From Arthrobacter pityocampae (GTDB lineage: Bacteria; Actinomycetota; Actinomycetes; Actinomycetales; Micrococcaceae): DNA of 64,000 bases. Position 1 is the first letter of the stretch. Each line of letters opens with the position of its first letter. The stretch is from NCBI RefSeq assembly GCF_002927275.1, contig NZ_PRKW01000006.1, forward strand, positions 1-64,000, in the 5' to 3' direction. Of this stretch, positions 27,777 through 36,329 are shown piece after piece. Below the pieces are notes generated by a model that had not been told where the DNA came from, did not search any database, and worked only from the letters and a program-made list of their open reading frames with translations. The translations under genes and the position numbers were made by a program.

Positions 27777-28424
27777 GTGACCTTTCCCCTTCCGCACGGG
27801 CTTCCCGGGCTCTTCATCGCGCTCGAAGGCGGCGACGGCGCAGGCAAGTCCACGCAGGCCGCGCTGCTCTGCGAGGCCCTCGAGTCCGCCGGCCACACCG
27901 TGGTCCGCACACGCGAGCCGGGCGGTACACCCATCGGCGAGAAACTGCGGTCCCTCGTCCTCGAGCATGGTCACGGCGAGATCGACGCACGCACCGAAGC
28001 CCTCATGTTCGCCGCCTCCCGGTCGGCCCACGTCCACCAGGTGATCGTGCCCGCACTGGAGCGTGGCGACGTCGTCGTCTGCGACCGCTTCATCGACTCC
28101 TCGGTCGCCTACCAGGGTGCCGGGCGCGGGCTGGGCGCACAGGCGGTCCTCGACGTGAACCTCTGGGCCACCGACGGGCTCCGCCCGGACCTCACCGTCC
28201 TGCTCGACGTCGACCCCGCCGAGGGCCGGAACCGCCGCACCACCGGCGCAGCCGCCGAGGATCGCCTCGAGTCGGAACCGGACGTCTTCCATGCCAGTAT
28301 CCGGGCCGCGTTCCTGGATCTCGCCCGTGCGGACCCCGCACGGTACCTCGTGCTGGCCGCGTCGGGGACGCCCGAGGATCTCCACCACTCCATCCTCGAT
28401 GCCCTCCCGGTGGTGTCGGCGTGA
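27777..28424 (+). CDS. tmk: Thymidylate kinase
   Basis: 215 residues. Phosphorylates dTMP to dTDP. The P-loop FIALEGGDGAGKST, the DR(Y/F/H) motif in VVCDRFIDSSVAYQG and an Arg-containing LID region (EGRNRRTT) are present. GTG 27777 is set by the leaderless -10. The stop overlaps the holB start in GTGA, coupling the two genes as in most bacteria. Confidence 0.95.
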   Translation: MTFPLPHGLPGLFIALEGGDGAGKSTQAALLCEALESAGHTVVRTREPGGTPIGEKLRSLVLEHGHGEIDARTEALMFAASRSAHVHQVIVPALERGDVVVCDRFIDSSVAYQGAGRGLGAQAVLDVNLWATDGLRPDLTVLLDVDPAEGRNRRTTGAAAEDRLESEPDVFHASIRAAFLDLARADPARYLVLAASGTPEDLHHSILDALPVVSA

Positions 28425-29614
28425 GCACCGTGACGCACAGCCTCCCGTCCTCCGGAGTGTGGGCCGATCTGCGCGGGCAGGAACAGGTGGTGGAACAGTT
28501 GCGTCGCGCAGCGCAGTCCGGCACGCCCACGCATGCCTGGCTCTTCACCGGCCCCCCGGGTTCCGGCAGGTCCAACGCCGCACGCGCCTTCGCCGCCGCC
28601 CTGCTCTGCGAGCGCGAAGCCCTCAGTGAGCGGGGCTGCGGCACGTGCAAGGCGTGCCGGACCGTCCTCTCCGGGGCACACGCCGATCTCACCAACGTCA
28701 CCACCGAGAAGGTGACGATCAGCATCGACGAGGCACGCGAGCTCGTCCGCAAGGCACAGGACAAGCCGTCCACCGGACGCTGGCGCATCATCATCGTCGA
28801 GGACGCCGACCGCATGCAGGAGCGCAGCACCAACGTGCTGCTCAAGGCGATCGAGGAACCACCGCCGCGGACCATCTGGTTGCTGTGCGCTCCGAGCCCC
28901 GGCGACGTGCTGGTCACCATCCGTTCCAGGTGCCGGTCCGTCGGCCTCCGGCTGCCACCCGTGCAGGACGTCGCCGACCTGCTCGTTGCCCGCGACGGGA
29001 TCGATGCGGTGACGGCGGAGGCTGCCGCCCGCGCCGCACAGAGCCACATCGGCATCGCGAAGAGGCTCGCCACGGACGACGGCGCCCGCGAGCGACGCAA
29101 CCAGATCGTCCGGCTCCCGCTCACGCTGCGCTCGGTGGCCGGTGCGATGCGTGCCGCGGCAGACCTGGTGAAGCTTGCCGAAGCCGAAGCCCAGAGTTCG
29201 TTCGAGCAGCGCGACGCCGAGGAGAGGACGGCCCTGCTCGCCACGCTGGGCGCCCCCGAGACGGGCGTCCTGCCGCCGTCGATGCGCGCACAGATCAAGA
29301 GGCTCGAGGACGACCAGACGCGACGGGCCAAACGCTCGAAGAACGATTACTTCGACCGCGCCCTGACGGATCTCATCTCCTTCTACCGGGACGTGTTGAT
29401 GCTCCAGGTCTCCAGCGGACAGATGCTCGTCAACGAGCCGCTGCGACCCGAACTCGAGGACTTCGCCCACCGGGAGCACCCCGAGGACACCCTCCTCCGC
29501 CTCGAGTCCATCAACGAGGTGCGTTCCCGGCTCGTCAGCACCAATGTGTCCCCGCTGCTCGCGATCGAGGCCATGATGGTGAGCCTCCTGTCGAGGAAGG
29601 ACCTGGACCGATGA
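28421..29614 (+). CDS. holB: DNA polymerase III subunit delta'
   Basis: 397 residues. Clamp-loader subunit. The AAA+ P-loop reads FTGPPGSGRS, with Arg in place of the usual Lys, which is common in delta' because it does not hydrolyse ATP. A four-Cys zinc module (C-GTC-KAC type at CGTCGxx positions 73-82), the sensor region IIIVEDADRMQERSTNVLLK and TIRSRCR (SRC motif) follow. It overlaps tmk by 4 bases and the next gene by 4 bases. Confidence 0.93.
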   Translation: MSTVTHSLPSSGVWADLRGQEQVVEQLRRAAQSGTPTHAWLFTGPPGSGRSNAARAFAAALLCEREALSERGCGTCKACRTVLSGAHADLTNVTTEKVTISIDEARELVRKAQDKPSTGRWRIIIVEDADRMQERSTNVLLKAIEEPPPRTIWLLCAPSPGDVLVTIRSRCRSVGLRLPPVQDVADLLVARDGIDAVTAEAAARAAQSHIGIAKRLATDDGARERRNQIVRLPLTLRSVAGAMRAAADLVKLAEAEAQSSFEQRDAEERTALLATLGAPETGVLPPSMRAQIKRLEDDQTRRAKRSKNDYFDRALTDLISFYRDVLMLQVSSGQMLVNEPLRPELEDFAHREHPEDTLLRLESINEVRSRLVSTNVSPLLAIEAMMVSLLSRKDLDR

Positions 29615-31203
29615 CCAGCGGACCGCGCCGCCCCCTCGACGGTGCCCCCCGCCGTCCCCGCGGCCGCGCCGCCGCGCTCCTCGCCGCGATCACCGCCGTC
29701 GTGTTCGGGCTGTCCGGGTGCATGCTGCTCGGACCCGATACCCGGTCCGACGCGCCTGCGAGCGAGGTCGAGACCGCCGATCCAGCGGCGATCGGCACCG
29801 TGGACGAGAACCTACGGACCTTCTACACACAGGACGTGCGGTGGGAGAGCTGTGAGGAATCGTTCTCCTGCGCGACGATCGAGGTGCCACTGGACTACAG
29901 CGACCCGGGACGTGACATCATCGAGATCGCCGCGATCCGCGCTGACGCCTCGGGCGAGGCCCGGGGGACGATCCTCGTGAACCCGGGCGGGCCGGGCGGC
30001 TCGGGCTTCAACATCGTCCGGGACTCCCTCGACTACGTCACGAGCGACCGCCTGCGGGAGGACTACGACGTCGTCGGCTTCGATCCCCGGGGCGTCAACC
30101 GGTCCAGTGCCGTGGAGTGCTACACCGACGCCGAACAGGACGAGGCGCGGCAGGAGAGCTACCCTGCCGAGGCGTCCCCGGATGAACTCCTCGACCTCAT
30201 GACGGTGGACGCCAAGGAATTCGCCGACGTGTGCGCCGAACGCACGGGCGAACTGCTGGGCTTCGTGGACACCGACTCCGCGGCCCGGGACATGGACATC
30301 CTGCGCGCGCTGGTGAGCGACGAGAAGTTGAACCTCCTGGGCTTCTCCTACGGGACGCAGCTCGGAGCGACCTACGCTGAACTGTTCCCCGAGCGGGCCG
30401 GGCGTCTCGTCCTCGACGGCGCGATCGATCCGTCGCTGAGCAACGAGGACATCACCCTCGGTCAGGCCGGTGGCTTCGAGAAGGCGCTGCGTGCGTATGT
30501 CGCCGACTGCCAGCAGGGCACGGAGTGCCCTTACACGGGCACGGTCGACGACGGCGTCCGGCAGGTCCAGGACCTGTTCGCCGCCGTCGGGCGCGAGCCG
30601 ATGACGGCCGACGACGGCCGCGTCGTCCCTGTCTCCACCTTCGTCCAGGGCTTCATCCTGCCGCTGTACGACAACGGCAACTGGCCCACACTCACCCAGG
30701 CCGTCTCGGACGCCCTCGAGGGAGACGCGTCCAGCATGCTCTACCTCGCCGACCTCTCTGCCGAACGCGGACCGGACGGCACCTATGCCGGCAACTCGAC
30801 AGCCGCCTTCCTCGCCGTCAACTGCCTGGACTACCCGATGAGGAGCGACCCCGACCAGATGCGCGCCGACGAGCAGGAACTCGTCGCGGCCTCCCCAACG
30901 TTCGGCCAATTCCTCGCGTTCGGCGGCGTGACCTGCGCGGCGTGGAAGTACCCGCCGACCCTCGACCCCGCTCCCGTCCGGGCCGCCGGCGCAGATCCGA
31001 TCGTCGTCATCGGCACCACCGGCGACCCGGCGACCCCGTACGAGTGGTCCACGGCGCTGGCCGATCAGCTCGCATCGGGGGTCCACGTGACATGGGAGGG
31101 CGAAGGACACACAGCCTACGGGCGCTCGAACGACTGCATCCGGGACACGGTCGACGACTTCTTCATCGACGGGACGATCCCGGAGGACGGCGCCCGCTGC
31201 TGA
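29611..31203 (+). CDS. Lipoprotein alpha/beta-hydrolase, tripeptidyl aminopeptidase-like
   Basis: 530 residues. A basic N-terminus and hydrophobic helix end in the lipobox LSGC (Cys37), predicting a membrane-anchored exported protein. The alpha/beta fold has the oxyanion loop NPGGPGGSG, nucleophile Ser in LGFSYGTQLG, acid in GTTGDPATP and His in EGEGHTAYG; a C-terminal TAP-like domain is present. Family members are secreted peptidases such as streptomycete SlpD/SlpE; the substrate here is unknown. ATGA overlap with holB suggests coupled translation. Confidence 0.9.
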   Translation: MTSGPRRPLDGAPRRPRGRAAALLAAITAVVFGLSGCMLLGPDTRSDAPASEVETADPAAIGTVDENLRTFYTQDVRWESCEESFSCATIEVPLDYSDPGRDIIEIAAIRADASGEARGTILVNPGGPGGSGFNIVRDSLDYVTSDRLREDYDVVGFDPRGVNRSSAVECYTDAEQDEARQESYPAEASPDELLDLMTVDAKEFADVCAERTGELLGFVDTDSAARDMDILRALVSDEKLNLLGFSYGTQLGATYAELFPERAGRLVLDGAIDPSLSNEDITLGQAGGFEKALRAYVADCQQGTECPYTGTVDDGVRQVQDLFAAVGREPMTADDGRVVPVSTFVQGFILPLYDNGNWPTLTQAVSDALEGDASSMLYLADLSAERGPDGTYAGNSTAAFLAVNCLDYPMRSDPDQMRADEQELVAASPTFGQFLAFGGVTCAAWKYPPTLDPAPVRAAGADPIVVIGTTGDPATPYEWSTALADQLASGVHVTWEGEGHTAYGRSNDCIRDTVDDFFIDGTIPEDGARC

Positions 31204-31211
31204 GGGACTCC

Positions 31212-32027
31212 TCAGGTCCGCTGGGCAACGCCGCCGTCGTCGAGTATGCCCGTCGGCGGTGAGTCGGCCGACGGAAGGTCGTCCACGGGAACATCACGCG
31301 CGGACGCAACCGTGGGAGCACGTCCCAGCCGCACCACGACCGGCGCTGATGCGAGCCATCCGGGCAGATGGCACACGGAGGGCAGGACGACGTCGGCCCC
31401 GGCCAGGCGCAACGCGGGTTCCGGATGGGCGCCGGTCAGGACCCCGACGACGGCGCCCGCCCCGGCACGTCGGCCCGCTGTGATGTCCGACGTCGTGTCC
31501 CCCGCGACCAGCACGGAACGCACGTCCTCGATGTCGAGCGCGAGGACCGCGGTGAGGATGATGTCGGGATAGGGCCGGCCGCGCCCGGCGTCCGAGGGGC
31601 AGAGGCTGAGATCGGCGAGCCCCATCCAACCGAGGGATTCCAGAATCATGTTCTGGGTGTGCCGACCGAACCCGGTTGCAAGGCAGATCTTCAGGCCGGC
31701 TTCGCGCAACCCGAGGATCGCCTCCTCCGCGCCGGCGACCGGCCGAACCCCGAATCGCGCCAGGAGGTCGTCATAGGCTGCCTCGAAGGTCCGGTTGACC
31801 CGCGCGGCGGCGTCGCCGTCGGGAAACAGCCTGCGGAAGACGAGCTCCTTCGACGTCCCCATCTCCTGGCGGACGTATGCCGCCATCGCGTCGAAAGCGC
31901 CGGTACCCTCCTGGATCCCGTGCGCAGCGAGAGCCCGCGCCAGGGCTTCGTCCAGCAGGCCGCCCTCGTCGACCGTGGTGCCGGCCATGTCGAGGACAGC
32001 GAGCGTGAATGATCGGTCCTGCGTCAT
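31212..32027 (-). CDS. HAD-superfamily phosphonatase-like hydrolase
   Basis: 271 residues from ATG 32027, preceded by AGGGGGAT. HAD motif I LDMAGTTVDEGG, motif II LATGFGRHT, and GRGRPYPDIIL with motif IV GDTTSDITAGRRAG. The AGTT after the Asp and the cap position resemble phosphonoacetaldehyde hydrolase, but no other phosphonate genes lie nearby, so this is probably a related phosphatase. The C-terminal 45 residues are disordered. The open frame extends 25 codons further upstream without support. Confidence 0.85.
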   Translation of the reverse strand: MTQDRSFTLAVLDMAGTTVDEGGLLDEALARALAAHGIQEGTGAFDAMAAYVRQEMGTSKELVFRRLFPDGDAAARVNRTFEAAYDDLLARFGVRPVAGAEEAILGLREAGLKICLATGFGRHTQNMILESLGWMGLADLSLCPSDAGRGRPYPDIILTAVLALDIEDVRSVLVAGDTTSDITAGRRAGAGAVVGVLTGAHPEPALRLAGADVVLPSVCHLPGWLASAPVVVRLGRAPTVASARDVPVDDLPSADSPPTGILDDGGVAQRT

Positions 32028-32165
32028 GCGACATCCCCCTGGCGGCCACCCGCGACGATGCGGGACGCGGCTGGCGACCATCCTCCCCGGGGCCGCTGAC
32101 ATGTCTCCGTCGGGGAGGCCGACAGCGAGTGAACGGTCGGCGAACTTCCGGACACGGGCCCTCTT

Positions 32166-32193
32166 TTGACCGCGGGCCGACCCCTCCTATAAA
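32166..32193 (+). promoter_or_regulatory. Promoter of tRNA-Thr
   Basis: TTGACC (32166-32171), 16-base spacer, TATAAA (32188-32193): the closest match to a housekeeping sigma consensus in the window, about 50 bases before the tRNA. Confidence 0.75.
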
Positions 32194-32242
32194 GTTGTCA
32201 CTTGTGGATCGGCCCGGGCGACAACCGGGGCCAGGAAGCATT

Positions 32243-32318
32243 GCCTCCTTAGCTCAGTCGGTAGAGCGTCTCACTCGTAATGAGAAGGTCGCCAGTTCGA
32301 CTCTGGCAGGAGGCTCCA
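32243..32318 (+). tRNA. tRNA-Thr (CGT)
   Basis: Full cloverleaf: acceptor GCCTCCT pairs with AGGAGGC; D-arm GCTC...GAGC; anticodon stem TCTCA/TGAGA with loop CTCGTAA giving anticodon CGT (reads ACG, Thr); T-arm GCCAG TTCGACT CTGGC. The CCA end is encoded (32316-32318). Confidence 0.95.
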
Positions 32319-32323
32319 CGATC

Positions 32324-32352
32324 GCCCCGGTTGGTTCGCCACCGGGGCTTTT
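32324..32352 (+). terminator. Terminator of tRNA-Thr
   Basis: GCCCCGGT / ACCGGGGC stem, 9-base loop and TTTT, six bases after the tRNA. Confidence 0.85.
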
Positions 32353-32487
32353 CTGTGCCCTGGGCACTCTGCCCGAAGAACAGGGCGCCGGGGGCCCGGG
32401 TGCACGGAACAGATACGGCGTGGTGACTCCGACCCGAGCGAATAGGCCGGTGGACCTGCAGCGAGCCCTCCCCCGTCGGTGCGACTG

Positions 32488-32763
32488 TCAGGTGTCCGGC
32501 TTGCCGGCTCCCGCGTCGTCCGCGGAGACCGTCGCCCCGGACTGCAGCAGGGCCTTCAGTGCATCGGCGCCGTCGGCACCGGCCGCCGCAGCCGCCAGGT
32601 TCGCCTCGGTGACCGCACGGAGAACCTCCTCGCGCTGGATCTTGACACCCCGGGGAGCATCGATACCGATGCGCACACCATCACCCCGGGAATCGAGCAC
32701 CGTGATGACGATGTCGTCGCCGATCAGGATCTGCTCGCCGACCTTTCGCGTGAGTACAAGCAT
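32488..32763 (-). CDS. csrA: Carbon storage regulator CsrA
   Basis: 91 residues: the canonical 60-residue CsrA fold (LVLTRKVGEQILIGDDIVIT, RIGIDAPRGVKIQREEV with the RNA-contacting Arg near residue 44) plus an Ala/Gly-rich tail of about 30 residues. CsrA binds GGA motifs in RNA hairpins and in flagellated Gram-positives represses flagellin translation. It is last in the flagellar unit, 4 bases past the flhF-like stop, but TAGAGT lies 6 bases before its ATG, so it may also have its own leaderless promoter. Confidence 0.95.
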   Translation of the reverse strand: MLVLTRKVGEQILIGDDIVITVLDSRGDGVRIGIDAPRGVKIQREEVLRAVTEANLAAAAAGADGADALKALLQSGATVSADDAGAGKPDT

Positions 32764-32775
32764 CGTGTCACTCTA
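32764..32775 (-). promoter_or_regulatory. Leaderless promoter of csrA (-10 TAGAGT)
   Basis: TAGAGT at 32775-32770 overlaps the last codons of the flhF-like gene and lies 6 bases before the csrA ATG. Confidence 0.4.
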
Positions 32776-34303
32776 TCCCGGTCGGCTCGGCACGACGTCG
32801 ACCGCCGCTCGTCCTGCGCGGTACGACCGACGCAGGGGATGAAGCAGAAGCAGTCGCGGCTGCGGGCCGTCCCTCCAACCATCCGACGGGGAGGCCGAGT
32901 GCCTGCACGGTCTCCGGCGTCGCCGTCGTCGTCGACCCGATGACGGCGAGCCCGGCGAGAGCGAGCCCGGCACGCTCCATGCTGCGGCACAGTGCCCCGA
33001 CCCACGCCGCGGTGTCCGCTTCCTTGCGCCCGGCATCGACGGCGAGCCACACCTGGTCGGGCCGCAGCGCGAGCAGCGCACGAATGTCGATCAGGGGGTC
33101 CTCGGAGGGCAGCGCGACGAAGACGGCATGGCCGCCGTCCACACCGGCGGCCCGGGCTGCGTTCGCCTCCAGCCCGTCGTCGATCGAGCGGGCCTCCGGG
33201 TGGGCCCGGTTCGGCGGGCCCGAGACCGCGACCGCCGTGGGTGCTCCCCGCCCCAGGACGGTGGCCATCGAGGACGCGACCGACCAGCCGACGGCGGGGA
33301 CGCCGACGACGACGACGAGATCGCCGGGTGCCCGCAGCACCGAGGGCGCCGACGCCACGGGATCGGGTATCCGGAGGATCGCGCCCCGAACCTCGGGCAG
33401 ATCGGTCGGGGCGCCCGCACCCTCGTGGAGGAACGTGGCATCGGATCCGGAGGGGGGCCCGGGCGCCGTCGCGGTCCCCGCGTCAGCCGCGGGGTACTCC
33501 GGCACGCGAGGCGCGGGCAACGCCTCGCCATCCCGTCCGGCAGCGATGGACCGCCGGGTTTTGACGCCGATTCCCGGCGCACCCGGCGCACCCGGCACGG
33601 GCGATGCTTCTGCATCCCGTCCGAGAGCCATCGACCGCCGGGTCCTGGTGTCGGCCATGGGGACATCGGGCATTCCGGACGAGGCCACAGCGTCCCGCCC
33701 GACGGCGAACGCCCGTCGGGGCCTGGCCGTCACGGCCCCCGACGCATCAGCAGCCGGCGAGGGCGCCACCGAAGGCGAGGGCGCCACCGAAGGCGAGGGC
33801 GCCGGCGCTGCCGCAGGGTCCGTTGCGAACGTCAGTTCGTCCATGAGGGCCGCGAAGAGCCCCGAATCCGTGGAGACAACGGCCGGAGGCGTGTCAGGGG
33901 ACACCGGGGTCCCTGTGCGGTCGTCGTGCCCTGCTGCAATGCGGACCTCATCGAGTTCGGCCTGCTGGAGGAGCGCATCGAGGCCCGCGGGCCCGGCAGC
34001 CGCACTGCGACGCCCGCGAGGCCGGCCACCGCCGGGAGCATCAGGCCCACCACGCGCCCGTTCCGGAGTGCCCTCCCACGAGCGTCCCCCGTCGGGGACG
34101 CCCGATCCCGCGGGGGATGCGCCGTCGGGCTCGGGCACCTCGACCACGATCTCGTAGTGCTTGCGGGAGAGGACGCCACGGATACCGCCCACCGTCACGA
34201 GTTCCGCGGACACGATGAGGGCACGCGGCCCGTACAGCGCCGCGGCCTTCGCCTTCAGCTCCTCGAGGGAGGGACCCTCAAGATGAAATAACTGCGGTTG
34301 CAC
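32768..34303 (-). CDS. FlhF-like protein with a degenerate GTPase domain
   Basis: 511 residues. Residues 1-50 (FHLEGPSLEELKAKAA, GPRALIVSAELVTVGGIRG) match the FlhF N-terminal domain. A long Pro/Ala/Ser/Gly-rich linker with repeats such as RRSIAAGRD and PSPSVAPSPSVAPSP follows. The C-terminal region has the shape of the FlhF G domain (LVVVVGVPAVGWSVASSMA, AVFVALPSEDPLID, VGWLEG), but the P-loop lacks GKT and the NKxD-type motif is missing, so GTP binding is unlikely. FlhF normally localises flagella. Its GTG lies 26 bases inside the end of flhA. Confidence 0.65.
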   Translation of the reverse strand: MQPQLFHLEGPSLEELKAKAAALYGPRALIVSAELVTVGGIRGVLSRKHYEIVVEVPEPDGASPAGSGVPDGGRSWEGTPERARGGPDAPGGGRPRGRRSAAAGPAGLDALLQQAELDEVRIAAGHDDRTGTPVSPDTPPAVVSTDSGLFAALMDELTFATDPAAAPAPSPSVAPSPSVAPSPAADASGAVTARPRRAFAVGRDAVASSGMPDVPMADTRTRRSMALGRDAEASPVPGAPGAPGIGVKTRRSIAAGRDGEALPAPRVPEYPAADAGTATAPGPPSGSDATFLHEGAGAPTDLPEVRGAILRIPDPVASAPSVLRAPGDLVVVVGVPAVGWSVASSMATVLGRGAPTAVAVSGPPNRAHPEARSIDDGLEANAARAAGVDGGHAVFVALPSEDPLIDIRALLALRPDQVWLAVDAGRKEADTAAWVGALCRSMERAGLALAGLAVIGSTTTATPETVQALGLPVGWLEGRPAAATASASSPASVVPRRTSGGRRRAEPTGIE

Positions 34304-36326
34304 GGACCACCCCTACTGTCTCGATCGCGACATTGGCGCTCGTGACCTCCTGGTAGGACAACACGGGCAGGTTCGCTGCCTGCGGTCCGACGAGCCGCCT
34401 GAGGGCCGGCCGCAGCGCGGGCGCACAGACGAGCACGGCGGAGTTCCCGCCGGCCTCGACGTCGGCGACCGTCGAGCGGACGGAGGTGAGCACGGCGTCG
34501 GTCCGCGCCGGATCGAGCATGATCTGCGTGCCCTGGTCGGAGGGCCGGAGCCCCTCGAGCATCGACTGCTCGAGCAGCGGGTCGATCATGATGACCCGCA
34601 GCAGCGTGCCGTCGAGGTACTGCTGGGTCACCGCGGGTCCGAGGGCGAGCCGCGCCGCCTCGACGAGGCCCTCGGGCTCGGACGACGCCTTGGCCTTGAG
34701 CGTCAGCGCCTCGTAGATGCGGGCGAGGTCGTTGATCGGCACCTGCTCGGACAACAGCCCCTGCAGGACGCGCTGGACCTCGGCGAGGGACAGCAGCCCG
34801 GGGACGAGCTCCTCGACGGCCGACGGGTTCACCTGGCGGACGCCGTCGGTCAGCACCCGGACGTCCTCCCGGGACAACAGGCGCGCGGCGTTCGCCGTGA
34901 TGACCGAGGACAGGTGCGTCACGAGCACGGACACGCGGTCGATCACGGTCGCCCCGGCCAGCTCGGCATTGTGCCGGAGCTCGGCCGGGACCCACTTCCC
35001 GGCGAGCCCGAACACGGGTTCCACGACGGCGGTGCCCGGCAGGTGCGTGAGGTGGTCGCCGAGGGCCAGGACCTTGCCGCGCGGAGCCTCGCCCCGCCCC
35101 GCCTCGACGCCGGCGATCTTGATGACGTACGTGGCGGGCGGCAGCTCGACGCTGTCCCGCGTGCGCACGGGAGGCACCACGACGCCGAGTTCCATGGCGA
35201 TCTTGCGGCGCAGGGCGCGGACCCGGCCGAGGAGATCGTCCGGCGCGCCGGTGACGACGTCCACGAGGTCGGGTGCGAGCAGCACCTCGAGGGAATGGAC
35301 GCGCATCTGCTCCAGCAGGTCGTCGGTGTTGTCGGCCGAGGGGCGGGCGGCTTCGGCCTCGAGTGCGCTGGCGGCCGTCATGGCATCGGCCTCGGACTTC
35401 CTGATGCGCTGTGCGATGACGATCAGGCCCGCACCCACCACGATGAACGGCAGCTTCGGCATGCCGGGGATCAGCGCCATGACGACCGCCGCGGCACCCG
35501 CGATGCGCAGTGCGTTCTGAGACTGGCCGAGCTGCTGGGCCGCGGTGGAGCCCATGTCCGCCTCGGCGTTGGACCGCGTGACGATCATGCCGGTGGATAC
35601 TGCCATGAGCAGCGCCGGGATCTGGGTGACGAGGCCGTCGCCGATGGTGAGCAGGCCGTACGTGGTGAGTGCCTCGGAGATCGGCAGGCCGTCCTGCAGC
35701 ATCCCGATGGCGATGCCGCCCACGAGGTTGATGATGATGATGATGATGCCGGCGATCGCATCGCCCTTCACGAACTTCGACGCACCGTCCATGGCCCCGT
35801 AGAAGTCGGCCTCCGCCGAGACCTCGGCACGCCGTTCCCGGGCCTGCGTGTCAGTGATCAGCCCGGCGTTGAGGTCGGCGTCGATGGCCATCTGCTTGCC
35901 CGGCATCGCGTCGAGGGTGAAGCGGGCGCCCACCTCGGCCACGCGCTCGGCACCCTTGGTGACCACCACGAACTGGATGACCACGAGGATGAGGAAGACC
36001 ACGGCGCCGATGATGATCGACCCGCCGACGGCGACGTGCCCGAACGCGGCGATGACCTCACCGGCGTAACCCTCGCCGAGGACGAGGCGCGTCGAGGCGA
36101 CATTGAGGCCCAGGCGGAACAGCGTGGCCACGAGCAGCAGGGACGGGAACACCGAGAAGTCCAGCGGCTTGCGGACGAACATGGTGTTGAGCAGGATCAC
36201 GAGCGCGAGCAGGATGTTCACGATGATCAGCAGGTCCAGCAGCACCGACGGCACGGGCACCACGAGGAGCAGGATGATCCCGACGACGCCGACGGGCACC
36301 AGGAATTTGGGGGCGGATGAGCGCAT
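34278..36326 (-). CDS. flhA: Flagellar export gate protein FlhA
   Basis: 682 residues. Major export-gate component. Eight membrane helices lie in the first 320 or so residues; the FHIPEP signature region reads RFTLDAMPGKQMAIDADLNAG. The cytoplasmic domain follows (ELPPATYVIKIAGVEAGRG, LSEVQRVLQGLL-type helices). ATG at 36326 is 3 bases after the flhB stop. Confidence 0.96.
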   Translation of the reverse strand: MRSSAPKFLVPVGVVGIILLLVVPVPSVLLDLLIIVNILLALVILLNTMFVRKPLDFSVFPSLLLVATLFRLGLNVASTRLVLGEGYAGEVIAAFGHVAVGGSIIIGAVVFLILVVIQFVVVTKGAERVAEVGARFTLDAMPGKQMAIDADLNAGLITDTQARERRAEVSAEADFYGAMDGASKFVKGDAIAGIIIIIINLVGGIAIGMLQDGLPISEALTTYGLLTIGDGLVTQIPALLMAVSTGMIVTRSNAEADMGSTAAQQLGQSQNALRIAGAAAVVMALIPGMPKLPFIVVGAGLIVIAQRIRKSEADAMTAASALEAEAARPSADNTDDLLEQMRVHSLEVLLAPDLVDVVTGAPDDLLGRVRALRRKIAMELGVVVPPVRTRDSVELPPATYVIKIAGVEAGRGEAPRGKVLALGDHLTHLPGTAVVEPVFGLAGKWVPAELRHNAELAGATVIDRVSVLVTHLSSVITANAARLLSREDVRVLTDGVRQVNPSAVEELVPGLLSLAEVQRVLQGLLSEQVPINDLARIYEALTLKAKASSEPEGLVEAARLALGPAVTQQYLDGTLLRVIMIDPLLEQSMLEGLRPSDQGTQIMLDPARTDAVLTSVRSTVADVEAGGNSAVLVCAPALRPALRRLVGPQAANLPVLSYQEVTSANVAIETVGVVRATAVISS

Positions 36327-36329
36327 GGT

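Noticed and set aside
31212-32027. Calling the HAD protein phosphonoacetaldehyde hydrolase (PhnX)
   Set aside because: No phosphonate transport or transaminase gene nearby and the Schiff-base Lys cannot be confirmed; kept as phosphonatase-like.
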